A DNA stretch of 64,000 nt from Dolichospermum planctonicum (GTDB lineage: Bacteria > Cyanobacteriota > Cyanobacteriia > Cyanobacteriales > Nostocaceae). The position numbers were made by a program, and so were the translations under genes. This document shows positions 1 through 8,857 of the stretch, piece by piece. The DNA is taken from assembly GCF_005402965.1 (NCBI RefSeq), contig NZ_BJCF01000015.1, positions 1-64,000 on the forward strand, written 5' to 3'. The notes under the pieces are model-generated. The model did no database searches and had not been told where the DNA came from. It worked only from the letters and a program-made list of their open reading frames with translations. Numbering within the stretch: the stretch's first letter is position 1; every line of letters starts with the position of its first letter.

Positions 1-125
1 ACACCACCCCCCTTTTAATGATATGTATTCTCATTAAGCTTATTTCTCTTTAATTGATCGTTAGTTATTATGTACTACTATCTCTGCTTTTTTGATCTGT
101 GACAGTTCAGGGTGCGGAATGTGGG

Positions 126-341
126 ATGGAAACCCAACAACTAAAAGCCCTGATCAAAGAAACTATTTTAGAACTGATAGAAGAAGAAAAATGGACAATT
201 CAAAAAACCTTAATCCCAATTTTGATCAATAAAGAAAATGAAGAATGGAACAAATTTTTCTGAGAACAAGCTATGAGAGACTTAGAAAATGATCATCTTC
301 CTGAATACACAGAATCCGATTTAACAGATACTTTTGGGTAA
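126..341 (+). pseudogene. Small antitoxin-like ORF split by an in-frame UGA
   Basis: An ATG at 126 opens a 45-codon frame (begins METQQLKALIKE, ends EWNKFF) that stops at TGA 261-263. The same frame then continues for 25 sense codons (EQAMRDLENDHLPEY... DTFG) to TAA at 339-341. Read through, it would be a 71-residue acidic protein with a helical N-terminus, resembling small cyanobacterial antitoxins; that family link is an impression only. A second frame, 331-414, follows at once (LLGKIVAISEGRLRRIRQNLANWILKD) and looks like the C-terminus of a partner protein without its start. The simplest reading is a decayed TA pair. A sequencing error at the TGA cannot be excluded. Confidence 0.35.
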
Positions 342-436
342 AATTGTGGCAATTTCTGAAGGAAGATTAAGAAGAATTAGACAAAATCTAGCAAATTGGA
401 TTTTAAAAGATTAAGTATATTTTGATGATTAAAGGA

Positions 437-476
437 TATTTCCTCATCTGTGTTTATCTGTGTTTATCTGCGTTCC
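437..476. repeat. Interspersed ATCTGTGTTTATCTG repeat
   Basis: A short direct repeat (ATCTGTGTTTATCTGTGTTTATCTGCG) lies downstream of hemE. The reverse complement recurs at about 12600-12632 and a related copy at about 34198-34228, so it is dispersed in both orientations in this genome. Function unknown. Confidence 0.6.
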
Positions 477-521
477 CCAAAAATCAGGTGGGAAAAACCC
501 ACCCAAAAAATCAAACAGAAA

Positions 522-1574
522 CTAAACCAAAGCGTTGAGGTTTTTTGCGGTTTCAAAGAAGAAAGCGACGTTTTCCTCTGGAGTTTCTGGTAATACACCA
601 TGTCCGAGATTAAGGATATGTCCCCAGTTACCGGCTTTGCGAACAGTGTCCAAAACGCGATCGCGGATAAATTCCTTAGAACCAAATAACACACCGGGAT
701 CAAGATTACCCTGTACTTTCACGTGCTTACCTAATCTGGCTCGTGCATCCGCCATATCTACTGTCCAGTCTACAGTAATAATATCAGCACCGGAGGTTGC
801 CATTCTTTCCAAAAGTCCGGCGCTACCTGTCACCAACAAAATTAATGGTGTGTCAGGATGAGTTTGTTTCACCTTCTCAAATACCATTTTTTGATAAGGT
901 AGAGCAAAGGTATCATAATCTTGAGGGCTTAATTGTCCAGCCCAAGAGTCAAACATTTGTACTACTTGAGCACCACAATCAATTTGATAGCGCACGTAAT
1001 CTGCAATAGACTCAGCTAATTTAGTTAATAGCTGATGTAGAACAGTGGGATCTGAGAAGGCCATATTTTTGATGATGGAATAGGTTTTAGAACCTTTACC
1101 TTCCACCGCATAAGCTGCTAAAGTCCAAGGTGCGCCGACAAAGCCTAATACCGTTGATTGACTACCTACTTCCTGCCGTAATGCTTGCAAAATCGTTTTA
1201 ATGAACGGCAGTGCTGTTTCTGGATCTAAGGAATGCAGTTGATCAACTTGTTGTTTAGTGCGTATGGGCGAATAAATTATCGGTCCCTTCCCTTCCGCAA
1301 TATCCATGTCAATCCCCATTCCTGGTAGGGGGGTGACAATATCGGAAAATAAAATTACTCCGTCGGGTTGAAAAGCTCTCCAGGGTTGGAGGGAAACTTC
1401 TATAGCTACTTCGGGGATTTCCGAGCGATCGCGGAAAGAAGGATATTTGTCCCGTAAATTCCGATATGCTTGCATATAGCGTCCCGCTTGTCGCATCATC
1501 CATACGGGGGGACGGTCTACTTGTTCACCACGAGCGGCGCGGAGGAGGAGAGGAGCCGTTGAGGAAAAACCCAT
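522..1574 (-). CDS. hemE: Uroporphyrinogen decarboxylase HemE
   Basis: HemE removes the four acetate carboxyl groups of uroporphyrinogen III to give coproporphyrinogen III, a shared step of heme and chlorophyll synthesis in the cytosol. The 350-residue length is normal for the family. Visible signatures are the N-terminal MMRQAGRYM motif (residues 26-34, with the substrate-binding Arg28 and Arg32) and LFSDI at about 75-79, whose Asp78 is the expected catalytic aspartate. The start at 1574 ([16 protein letters not shown]) fits cyanobacterial HemE. It stands alone here; hemJ, another tetrapyrrole gene, lies 10 kb away on the other strand and is not in the same operon. Confidence 0.97.
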   Translation of the reverse strand: MGFSSTAPLLLRAARGEQVDRPPVWMMRQAGRYMQAYRNLRDKYPSFRDRSEIPEVAIEVSLQPWRAFQPDGVILFSDIVTPLPGMGIDMDIAEGKGPIIYSPIRTKQQVDQLHSLDPETALPFIKTILQALRQEVGSQSTVLGFVGAPWTLAAYAVEGKGSKTYSIIKNMAFSDPTVLHQLLTKLAESIADYVRYQIDCGAQVVQMFDSWAGQLSPQDYDTFALPYQKMVFEKVKQTHPDTPLILLVTGSAGLLERMATSGADIITVDWTVDMADARARLGKHVKVQGNLDPGVLFGSKEFIRDRVLDTVRKAGNWGHILNLGHGVLPETPEENVAFFFETAKNLNALV

Positions 1575-1689
1575 TTAACAACTTGCCTTTATTTGCACTT
1601 TTATATTTGACATAACCGTTTGCCAAAACCTACTAAAATCTACTAATGTAGAAATGCGTAATAGTTCTTGTCTTTATAAAGGTAAAACC

Positions 1690-1960
1690 TTTAATGGTGC
1701 AACGGCTGCACTCGCTATCCCTTCTGTTGTATAAGCATTAGGGAATACTTTTCTAACAATTTGTAATGAACCCCTCGTCCTTTCATGAGCGAGGATTCCT
1801 TGACATTTCACTGACCGGTGCTACCGAAAAGTAGTCTGATCCAGTCTGGAGTGTCCGTTTATAGTCTCCCAATGCCCTGTGGCGACTATACTTAGTTTAC
1901 TATAAAGCGGTCTTAGAAGGACGGGGCTTGTATCCGATTTTTTTCGGTCACCATATAGCT
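1690..1960 (-). mobile_element. Probable decayed IS200/IS605 right end with omega-RNA-like scaffold
   Basis: The 571-base gap 1575-2145 has no intact gene. On the minus strand, about 1960 to 1765 reads like the structured right end of cyanobacterial TnpB elements: a GC-rich stretch with several short stems, GGGAGACTATAAACGG, then AATGTCAAGGAATCCTCG and a terminal hairpin CCTCG/CGAGG at about 1774-1796. No tnpB frame remains. Beyond it (1790 to 1674, minus) an open frame with no start reads ...RKVFPNAYTTEGIASAAVAPL... to a TAA at 1674-1676; it may be flanking gene debris. The assignment rests on remembered similarity to IS605-type ends; another structured RNA is possible. Confidence 0.35.
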
Positions 1961-2145
1961 TATCATTCTCAGATTACCCTTGATTCGCTTGAGGGTTTAA
2001 TTCCGGGGAGATGCCCTCCCTTATTTTTTGCCAGATTAAGAATATTGCTGTATTTGTACTCTTGAGCAAATTAAATCCACTATAAGCAATTATTTTTACC
2101 TTGTTCAGCGATTTCTCAAGCTTCTACCAAGTTTTGTCTATCTAT

Positions 2146-4398
2146 TTATGACTCATTATGACTCAAATCAACTGCTAATTGTTCAAAATCTGCGAATTTT
2201 AGTACCAGTTGTTTTTTGCTGTCGTCAGAACGAGTGGGGTGAGAGAGTAATTGTTGTAATAATTCAATCCCCCATTTTTTTAACTCCTGTGTAGTTGCTG
2301 TTTCTCCCAAACAGACAAACACTTTGATTAGAGATTGCAAAATTTCTAGGTACAATTCTGGAAAATCCTCCAGTGAGAGAGTGGATAGTGCCAGTTGGTA
2401 TTCAGATATAGCATCATGCCAATAATCACGAAGTGCGATTTCTTTTTTCCCTTGCTCGTAGTAAGTATTAGCGATAGCTATATGTAATCTTGCCCAGCCT
2501 TCCGGGTGAGTATCTGGACGAAGATGCTTCAAACCCTCTTGATAACTTGCTAACTTGCCCTCATAGCCACCTAAGTTAAGAGCGGGATTAGACTTAGAAA
2601 TGTTACTAACTACAATCAATGATGATTGGTAAGAGTTGAGATTAGCCGCAGCTACACCACGACCGAGCCAAGCTTCCCAATAGTCCATTTTAATTTGTAA
2701 AGCATTGTCATAACAGGAAATAGCTTGGGCGAAACGTTCTAAGTAAAATAGGGCTACAGCTTGGTTATACCAAGCGGGGTGAAAATCAGGTTTAATAGCT
2801 ATGGCTTTTTGATAGGAAGCGATCGCCTCTTGACGATTACCTAAGTTTTCAAAAGACACACCCCGGTTATACCAAGCCAAATAAAATTCAGGTTGAATAG
2901 AGAGGGCTTGATCATAACTAGCAATTGCTTCCGCATATCTTTTTAAATTAAATAAGACTATACCCCGATCAATCCAAACCTCATGATAGTCCGGTCGTAG
3001 ATTCAGGGCTTGATCATAACTAGCAATTGCTTCTACGTCTTGTTGAATCACAGCTAAAGATATCCCTCGGTAGTACCAAGCCTCCGCGTCTTCAGGTTGT
3101 AGCTTGATAGCTTGATCATAACTAGTAATTGCTTCCGAGATTAAACCTAACTTGAGTAATGCTAAACCTCTGCTAGACCAAGCTTCTTGGTAATCTGGCT
3201 GAATAGTGATTGCTTGATCAAAAGCAGCGATAGCCGGATCAAATTCTCCCAATTCGCAGAGAAGACAACCTCGACTGTACCAAACCTTGTATAAATCGGG
3301 TTTGATTGCCAGTGTTTGGTCATAAGCGGCGATCGCCTCAGTAAATCGCTGTAAATGAAAGAGAACTAACCCCTGATGCCACCAATATTCATAAACTTGA
3401 GGTTGTAGTTGACTAGCCCGTTCATACAAAGCCAAAGCGGCTAATAAATTTCCCGATTTAGCTTGCTGTAGACCTTGAGAAAATAAAGTTTCCGCCTGAT
3501 GAGGAACAAATATTTCTGATCTTGGTTGCCCAACGATCTGACCATCACGAATTGCCAAATCTGAAGCTAACTGCTCAACGAGATTAGTGCTTTGCTCCAA
3601 CCGTACCATCAACTCATCTAAAGTGGATGCTAACTGGGGTTGTATCGCTATCAAGCTTTCCTTGTGGAGATCTAATGGATCTACAAATACTTCCTCAACA
3701 TTTTGGGGAGGTTTCTGAATTGTATAGTCGTCACTGTGAGATTCACTTACCGTCTTACTCTTTTCTTTTGCAGTATTTTGAGACAAAGACTTACCAGTTG
3801 ACCCTGGAGAAGAATTTGTCAATAAGTTCTCAATCAGTTGGGATACTGATTGGTCAGTAATAGCATCCACATCCTGATATGCCCAGAATTCTTCACCAAT
3901 TTGGCGAAGTAATTCTTGACCAGGACTATCTAGCTCCTCTTGAGTGGGTATAGGGATGTCTAAGTCCTGTGGTTCTTGACCGCGCTCATGGTCTTGGTTC
4001 ATGTTGCGCCACAATAGCTGAATCCCAATATCATGGGACATGTTGCCAACCTCACCAATACCCAACTCACCCAGTTGTACCATCCGTTGGGCTAACTCAT
4101 GATTAGGCGCGGGAGAAGATAGTAATTTGTCACCATAAGTCAACAGCCAATCTAGCCAACGGTCAACAGTAATTCTTGGTTCCATCCGCTGCAAATACTT
4201 CAGCGCCCACCGTTCTCCTCGCGCTTGATGCACTCCTTCCAACAGTTCGTTAAATAAAAACTCTAGATCCGCATTCGTAAGTTCTGGTGGCTGCTCTGCC
4301 ACCAGATTACCTTGACTAGTCTGGGGATTGATGATCCCCAGACTGTCAAAGATGTACTGTAAAAATTCGCTAAGCCTCTGCAATAGCCACCTTAACAT
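2146..4398 (-). CDS. TPR-repeat protein with a cyanobacterial N-terminal domain
   Basis: A 750-residue protein of unknown function. Residues about 40-130 form a domain shared with the neighbouring gene at 4598-5257 (for example DLEFLFNELLEGVHQ and RMVQLGELGIGE). A low-complexity acidic/Ser-rich linker follows (about 170-240). About nine tandem TPR units (about 305-610) carry the classic pattern W/Y..RG..L..L....EAIASYDQALxIxPDxxEAW. The C-terminal ~120 residues look like a further helical domain. TPR arrays are protein-binding scaffolds, so an adaptor role is likely, but the partner is unknown. The hydrophobic N-terminus (MLRWLLQRLSEFLQYIF) looks amphipathic rather than a signal peptide and may bind membrane. 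Confidence 0.8.
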   Translation of the reverse strand: MLRWLLQRLSEFLQYIFDSLGIINPQTSQGNLVAEQPPELTNADLEFLFNELLEGVHQARGERWALKYLQRMEPRITVDRWLDWLLTYGDKLLSSPAPNHELAQRMVQLGELGIGEVGNMSHDIGIQLLWRNMNQDHERGQEPQDLDIPIPTQEELDSPGQELLRQIGEEFWAYQDVDAITDQSVSQLIENLLTNSSPGSTGKSLSQNTAKEKSKTVSESHSDDYTIQKPPQNVEEVFVDPLDLHKESLIAIQPQLASTLDELMVRLEQSTNLVEQLASDLAIRDGQIVGQPRSEIFVPHQAETLFSQGLQQAKSGNLLAALALYERASQLQPQVYEYWWHQGLVLFHLQRFTEAIAAYDQTLAIKPDLYKVWYSRGCLLCELGEFDPAIAAFDQAITIQPDYQEAWSSRGLALLKLGLISEAITSYDQAIKLQPEDAEAWYYRGISLAVIQQDVEAIASYDQALNLRPDYHEVWIDRGIVLFNLKRYAEAIASYDQALSIQPEFYLAWYNRGVSFENLGNRQEAIASYQKAIAIKPDFHPAWYNQAVALFYLERFAQAISCYDNALQIKMDYWEAWLGRGVAAANLNSYQSSLIVVSNISKSNPALNLGGYEGKLASYQEGLKHLRPDTHPEGWARLHIAIANTYYEQGKKEIALRDYWHDAISEYQLALSTLSLEDFPELYLEILQSLIKVFVCLGETATTQELKKWGIELLQQLLSHPTRSDDSKKQLVLKFADFEQLAVDLSHNES

Positions 4399-4597
4399 CT
4401 GCCAATTTATTGAATTTTTGCTTCTCCTAGATTGTAGCTATCGTTGTGTCTAAAAAATCATTAATTACGGAATCAATTACAAAATTGAGATCTAATTACG
4501 TAAAATTCTTGATAGCTACAGTGAACAAATCAAACTTAGTTATTGAGGTTAGTGATCAAAAGATGGAGTCAGAAACTCTTCCCATCACTAATCCTGA

Positions 4598-5257
4598 TTA
4601 TACAGAAGATTTATTAGCTTCATGATACTGATTAACCAAGGCTTGAATAATTTCTTCTGGATTATCTGTTTCCATTCCTAGTTGTTCGGCAACTTGCTGA
4701 CATAGGTTTTCATCATCCTGCAACATCATAAGTAACTCATCTAGGGTAACAGTTTTGTATTCTTCTGTCGTTAGTTCTTCCTCCGTTTTGGTTGGTATTG
4801 AGGGATTATTTTGTACTATATCTGGTCCATCATATTCCCAAATTGGCTCTCCCGGATTGTTTGTTAAGATTTTCATACCTATATCGTAGGACAGATTACT
4901 GATTTCCCCAACTCTCAATTCACCGAGTTGAACTAATCTAGCTGCTAATTCATTATGAGGTCTAGAAGATGCTAATAATCTTTCCCCAAACCGATTTAAC
5001 CATTCTAACCAGCGATCCGTGCTGACACGATCCTCAAGATTATCTAGCCATTTTTGCGCCCAGGTTTGTCCCTTAACTTGATGGACTCCTTCTAAAAGTT
5101 CTGTAAATAGAAATTCTAAATCTGTATCACTCAGGGGTGGTGCTACTGATTTTGGAACTTGTTCTCCAGCGGAGGTGAGATTTTGTTTACCAGCAAACAA
5201 GCACCGGAAAAGTTTTTTGATCCATTGAAGTAGTTGCTTGAGCATCTGCGGCACCAT
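4598..5257 (-). CDS. Paralog of the TPR protein N-terminal domain, without TPRs
   Basis: A 219-residue protein of unknown function. Its first ~130 residues align closely with the N-terminus of the 750-residue protein immediately downstream on the same strand: DLEFLFTELLEGVHQ against DLEFLFNELLEGVHQ, LVQLGELRVGE against MVQLGELGIGE, and SYDIGM against SHDIGI. It lacks TPRs; the C-terminus is acidic and may be helical. Two starts are possible: 5257 (MVPQMLKQ) or 5245 (MLKQLLQWI), and the second matches the paralog start better. The 199-base gap suggests the two are co-transcribed. They look like a duplication in which one copy gained or the other lost the TPR array. Confidence 0.75.
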   Translation of the reverse strand: MVPQMLKQLLQWIKKLFRCLFAGKQNLTSAGEQVPKSVAPPLSDTDLEFLFTELLEGVHQVKGQTWAQKWLDNLEDRVSTDRWLEWLNRFGERLLASSRPHNELAARLVQLGELRVGEISNLSYDIGMKILTNNPGEPIWEYDGPDIVQNNPSIPTKTEEELTTEEYKTVTLDELLMMLQDDENLCQQVAEQLGMETDNPEEIIQALVNQYHEANKSSV

Positions 5258-5409
5258 TGATGTTGCTTCTTCAAATTTTAACGATAGTTAGTACCCAGGT
5301 TTGCACTAAAAGTCTTTTCCTAGGGTCAAGGGAAGGGGAAAATGCCATAAGTTGTTAGAATGGTGAAACCCTTAATTTACCTGGGATATACGGATTTAAA
5401 CCTGTCTCC

Positions 5410-7323
5410 ATGTCTTACGAACCGCTGCACCATAAGTATCGGCCAAAAAGTTTTGCTGAACTGGTGGGTCAGGAAGCGATCGCTACTACCCTAACTAATG
5501 CTATTCTTTCAGCAAAAATCGCCCCTGCTTATTTGTTCACTGGCCCCAGAGGTACAGGAAAAACTTCTAGTGCGAGAATTTTGGCTAAATCTCTCAATTG
5601 TCTGCAAGGTAACCAACCCACACCTGAACCCTGTGGGGTGTGCGAAATTTGTCAGGGAATTACTAAAGGCTATTCTACAGATGTGATTGAAATTGACGCT
5701 GCTAGTAATACTGGTGTTGATAATATTCGGGAACTGATTGAAAGGGCGCAATTTGCTCCCATGCAGTGTCGGTATAAAGTTTATGTCATTGATGAATGCC
5801 ATATGTTAAGTACCGCAGCCTTCAACGCATTACTTAAAACCCTAGAAGAACCACCTAAGCACGTCGTTTTTGTTCTGGCAACAACTGACCCACAAAGGGT
5901 ATTACCAACAATTATTTCTCGTTGTCAAAGGTTTGATTTCAAGCGGATTCAACTAGAGTCTATGGTAAAACATCTAACTCACATTGCCTCCCAAGAAAAT
6001 ATTAATATTTCCCATGAATCTTTGACATTGGTAGGACAAATTGCCCAAGGGGGATTAAGAGATGCAGAAAGTTTACTAGATCAATTAGCTTTAGTCAATG
6101 GAGAAGTGACACCGGATAAAGTTTGGGATTTGGTGGGTTCAGTCAGTGAAAAAGACTTACTGGGACTATTAGAGGCTATTAGTCAAGATCAGGCAGAGAT
6201 AGTATTAGACTTTACCAGAAAAATCCTAGATAGAGGTAGAGAACCCCTAATAATTCTCCAAAATCTCGCCGCTTTTTACCGGGATTTCCTGATAGCGAAA
6301 ACCGCCCCCAGTCGTCAAGATTTAGTTACCTGTACCCAGTCAACTTGGACATCATTAGTCAACTTTGCCCAAAAATTTGACACCAGTACCATCCTACTGG
6401 GACAACAACACCTGAGAACGGCAGAAGTACAACTAAAAAACACCACTCAACCCCGATTATGGTTAGAAGTAACATTACTGGGATTATTACCCAGTGCCAA
6501 TATTCAAATCCAAACGGCAAATATTTCCCAGCGAGTTAATACAACTCCTGTAACCCCAGTTTACCCTCCCGTCGCCCCTGCACCGGCATATCCGCCCACA
6601 AATCACAATTCACCTGTTAATTTCCCACCACCAGTCCCAGAACCTTTATCCGTACCAGCACCAGTAGAGCCAATTAGAGAAGATTCACAATACGACTTAA
6701 CACAACTTTGGCAACAAGTGCGTGGACATATTCAACAGCTACCCACCCAGGCACTACTAGGGCAAATGTGCCATTTAATTGAGTTTAACGGTTCTATGGC
6801 CCGTGTAGGGGTAAAAGCAGTTTGGTATGACAAAGTGAAATCTTATGTACCTGTGATTACTACAGCATTTAGACAAGCCTTTCAGCAGGAAATACAAGTC
6901 ACTCTAGAAAAAGCTAATGGCGCAAATGTGATATCAACGAGAAGAAATCCACCGGGGCAAAATTCTCCTCCCGTTCAACAACCACCCCAACAACCACCCC
7001 AACAACCACCCCAACCTACATCCCTCCCACCCACACCACAGCCAGTATCTACAGTATCCACACCACCTCCCGCACCTGTCAAAACTCAGCCAGTTGTCAC
7101 TAACACAGCACCAACACAAGCTATTTCTTCTCCTACAAAAGTGCAACCACCACCATCAAATTGGGATCACGATGGTGTACTCAAAGCTGCGGAAAGTTTA
7201 GCCAAATTCTTTTCTGGAGAAATCATCCGTGTGACAGATGATAGCTTCCATTTAGCTAATTCCGTTACTTCTACGGAAACTCATGAAATATATGAATCTT
7301 ATGTTGATGATGAATATACTTGA
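5410..7323 (+). CDS. dnaX: DNA polymerase III subunit gamma/tau
   Basis: Clamp-loader ATPase that loads the beta clamp during replication. The AAA+ module is clear: Walker A GPRGTGKT at residues 45-52, a zinc site made by Cys64, Cys75, Cys78 and Cys81, Walker B VIDECH near 125-131, and sensor 1 LATTDP. Domain III extends to about residue 360. A long Pro/Gln-rich linker follows (about 385-430 and 515-590), including three QQPP units at about 6970-7005, and then a short conserved C-terminal domain. No intein is present, although DnaX inteins are known in other cyanobacteria. The start at 5410 (MSYEPLHHKYRPKSF) is canonical. Confidence 0.96.
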   Translation: MSYEPLHHKYRPKSFAELVGQEAIATTLTNAILSAKIAPAYLFTGPRGTGKTSSARILAKSLNCLQGNQPTPEPCGVCEICQGITKGYSTDVIEIDAASNTGVDNIRELIERAQFAPMQCRYKVYVIDECHMLSTAAFNALLKTLEEPPKHVVFVLATTDPQRVLPTIISRCQRFDFKRIQLESMVKHLTHIASQENINISHESLTLVGQIAQGGLRDAESLLDQLALVNGEVTPDKVWDLVGSVSEKDLLGLLEAISQDQAEIVLDFTRKILDRGREPLIILQNLAAFYRDFLIAKTAPSRQDLVTCTQSTWTSLVNFAQKFDTSTILLGQQHLRTAEVQLKNTTQPRLWLEVTLLGLLPSANIQIQTANISQRVNTTPVTPVYPPVAPAPAYPPTNHNSPVNFPPPVPEPLSVPAPVEPIREDSQYDLTQLWQQVRGHIQQLPTQALLGQMCHLIEFNGSMARVGVKAVWYDKVKSYVPVITTAFRQAFQQEIQVTLEKANGANVISTRRNPPGQNSPPVQQPPQQPPQQPPQPTSLPPTPQPVSTVSTPPPAPVKTQPVVTNTAPTQAISSPTKVQPPPSNWDHDGVLKAAESLAKFFSGEIIRVTDDSFHLANSVTSTETHEIYESYVDDEYT

Positions 7324-7407
7324 GAAATGCAGCAGGGGATAATCACGTCCTGTTTCCTGTCCGCTTTATTCGAGCTTTTGATATTCAGTCATGATGATTT
7401 TTCCTTT

Positions 7408-8394
7408 TTAATCAGGTTCAAATTTTAAATATGTTCCTCCCAGTCCTTCCACAATTATTCTTGTATTAGCGTCCATCATTTTCTGATAGGTGTCTCCGTC
7501 AGTCCCCGCTGCACCTAGTCCATGAATATAAAGTGGTCTTTGAAAAACCTTAACATTGGCTGCTGTGGCTAGAGATTCAAGTAAATTAGAGTTAGTTGTT
7601 GTATCTGCAAAAATTGTTGGTACGTTAGCTTTTTGAATATCCATAGCGAAATTTTCGACTTCTGTATATGTCAGCTTTTCGATATTTTTGATCTTAGCTA
7701 AATTTACTGAATATGGAATATTATAAGCCTTGACGTAATAAATCATTGCTGTGTTGGATGTGATTAACTTGCGATTTTTAGCAGGAATAGTATCTAGTCT
7801 TTTTTTAATCCAATTATCAATTTGATTCATTTCTTGGATGACTTTTTTAGTATTTTTACTATAGATATTTTTATTATTTGGTGCTAATTTAATTAAATTA
7901 TTATTAATAATCTCTACCATTTTTATGGTATTATTAGGATTATGCCAAATATGGGGTTCTATAAGTTTAATTTTGATTGGATTTTTGACAGCACTTTCAG
8001 CAACAGCAATTTTTGGATAAGAGTTTGTATTTGTAGTAGATTTAATGATTTTCATTAAACCTGGTTCAAAATTGTAACCATGATATAAAACCAAATCAGC
8101 ACTTTCAATAACTCGACTATCTTCCGGTATGGGTTTATAGGTTAAGGGGTTCATACCAGGAGGGATTAAACATATCAGGTTAATTGTATTCCCAGCAACT
8201 TGTTTTGTTAAATCACAAATTACGCTATTAGTTGCTACTACTATGGGTAAGTTACTGTTAATAATAGTCGAATTTCTTTGATTATATATTGTACTAATAT
8301 TTCTATTTCCACAGCCAAATAATCCTAAGATTAAACCGAAAATGGTGGTTTTTAATAAATGGGTAAAATGGGTAGATATTTTTTTTCCTAACAT
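7408..8394 (-). CDS. Zinc/manganese-type metal ABC transporter substrate-binding lipoprotein
   Basis: A 328-residue TroA/ZnuA/MntC-type cluster A-I binding protein. It has an N-terminal lipoprotein signal with lipobox LFGC (Cys28), so it is probably anchored on the periplasmic face of the inner membrane. Family signatures are VVATNSVICDLTKQVAGN, the metal-ligand region EPHIWHNP near 152-159, and a C-terminal segment with FADTTTNSNLL and DTYQKMMDAN. Low-complexity Asn/Lys/Ile-rich stretches are notable. No ATPase or permease gene is adjacent, so the partner transporter must be elsewhere. Metal specificity (Mn or Zn) cannot be decided by eye. Confidence 0.85.
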   Translation of the reverse strand: MLGKKISTHFTHLLKTTIFGLILGLFGCGNRNISTIYNQRNSTIINSNLPIVVATNSVICDLTKQVAGNTINLICLIPPGMNPLTYKPIPEDSRVIESADLVLYHGYNFEPGLMKIIKSTTNTNSYPKIAVAESAVKNPIKIKLIEPHIWHNPNNTIKMVEIINNNLIKLAPNNKNIYSKNTKKVIQEMNQIDNWIKKRLDTIPAKNRKLITSNTAMIYYVKAYNIPYSVNLAKIKNIEKLTYTEVENFAMDIQKANVPTIFADTTTNSNLLESLATAANVKVFQRPLYIHGLGAAGTDGDTYQKMMDANTRIIVEGLGGTYLKFEPD

Positions 8395-8524
8395 AATTTA
8401 TTGTCGCTTATAAATATCTGCAAAGTTCCAGAATTTAAACTTACTTTTTCAGAGTTTGATTATCATATCAATTAATTAATAAAGACACAGCAAATCTGTA
8501 TCTTTATTAATTAGTCTAACTTAA

Positions 8525-8794
8525 TTAAGCCCCAATCATAGGCAATTTACCTTGTAACTTATCTAAATTAGTCTGAACGCAATTAGCGCAACTACAACCA
8601 GTTTTTTCTATCACATAATGTGTAATCTTATTTATTTGCGGTATTGTTAAATCAAGATTCGCTTGATTAGATAATAACGCAATTGTATTTGCAGCAGGTG
8701 TAGCTTTCAAGGAAGCCTGTGCTGGGTTGACTAGTAATAGCAGAGATGCTAAAAATGCGGGAAAAGCAAGTAAAATCAGTTTGACTATTTTCAT
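8525..8794 (-). CDS. Small exported protein with a CxCxxC motif
   Basis: An 89-residue protein, not assigned to a named family. Residues 1-27 form a clear Sec signal peptide ending in AQA-S. The mature part of about 60 residues is mostly helical and carries GCSCANC near residues 66-72, a CxCxxC cluster that could bind a metal or be redox-active. It lies 130 bases upstream of the metal-binding lipoprotein gene on the same strand, which suggests but does not prove a link to periplasmic metal handling. Confidence 0.6.
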   Translation of the reverse strand: MKIVKLILLAFPAFLASLLLLVNPAQASLKATPAANTIALLSNQANLDLTIPQINKITHYVIEKTGCSCANCVQTNLDKLQGKLPMIGA

Positions 8795-8829
8795 AATTCA
8801 CAGATAAACACTGCTGTTAGTACAGCATA

Positions 8830-8857
8830 ATTAGTCAATTGTCAATTGTCAATTATC
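8830..8857. repeat. Heptamer repeat TCAATTG
   Basis: Three consecutive copies of TCAATTG, the last imperfect, sit between the murT stop and the small CxCxxC gene. This is the same class of 7-bp tandem repeat seen at larger arrays elsewhere in the window. Confidence 0.6.

Noticed and set aside
5498-5802. Overlapping frames in both strands of dnaX
   Set aside because: Shadows of dnaX; the zinc and Walker motifs lie in the 5410 frame.
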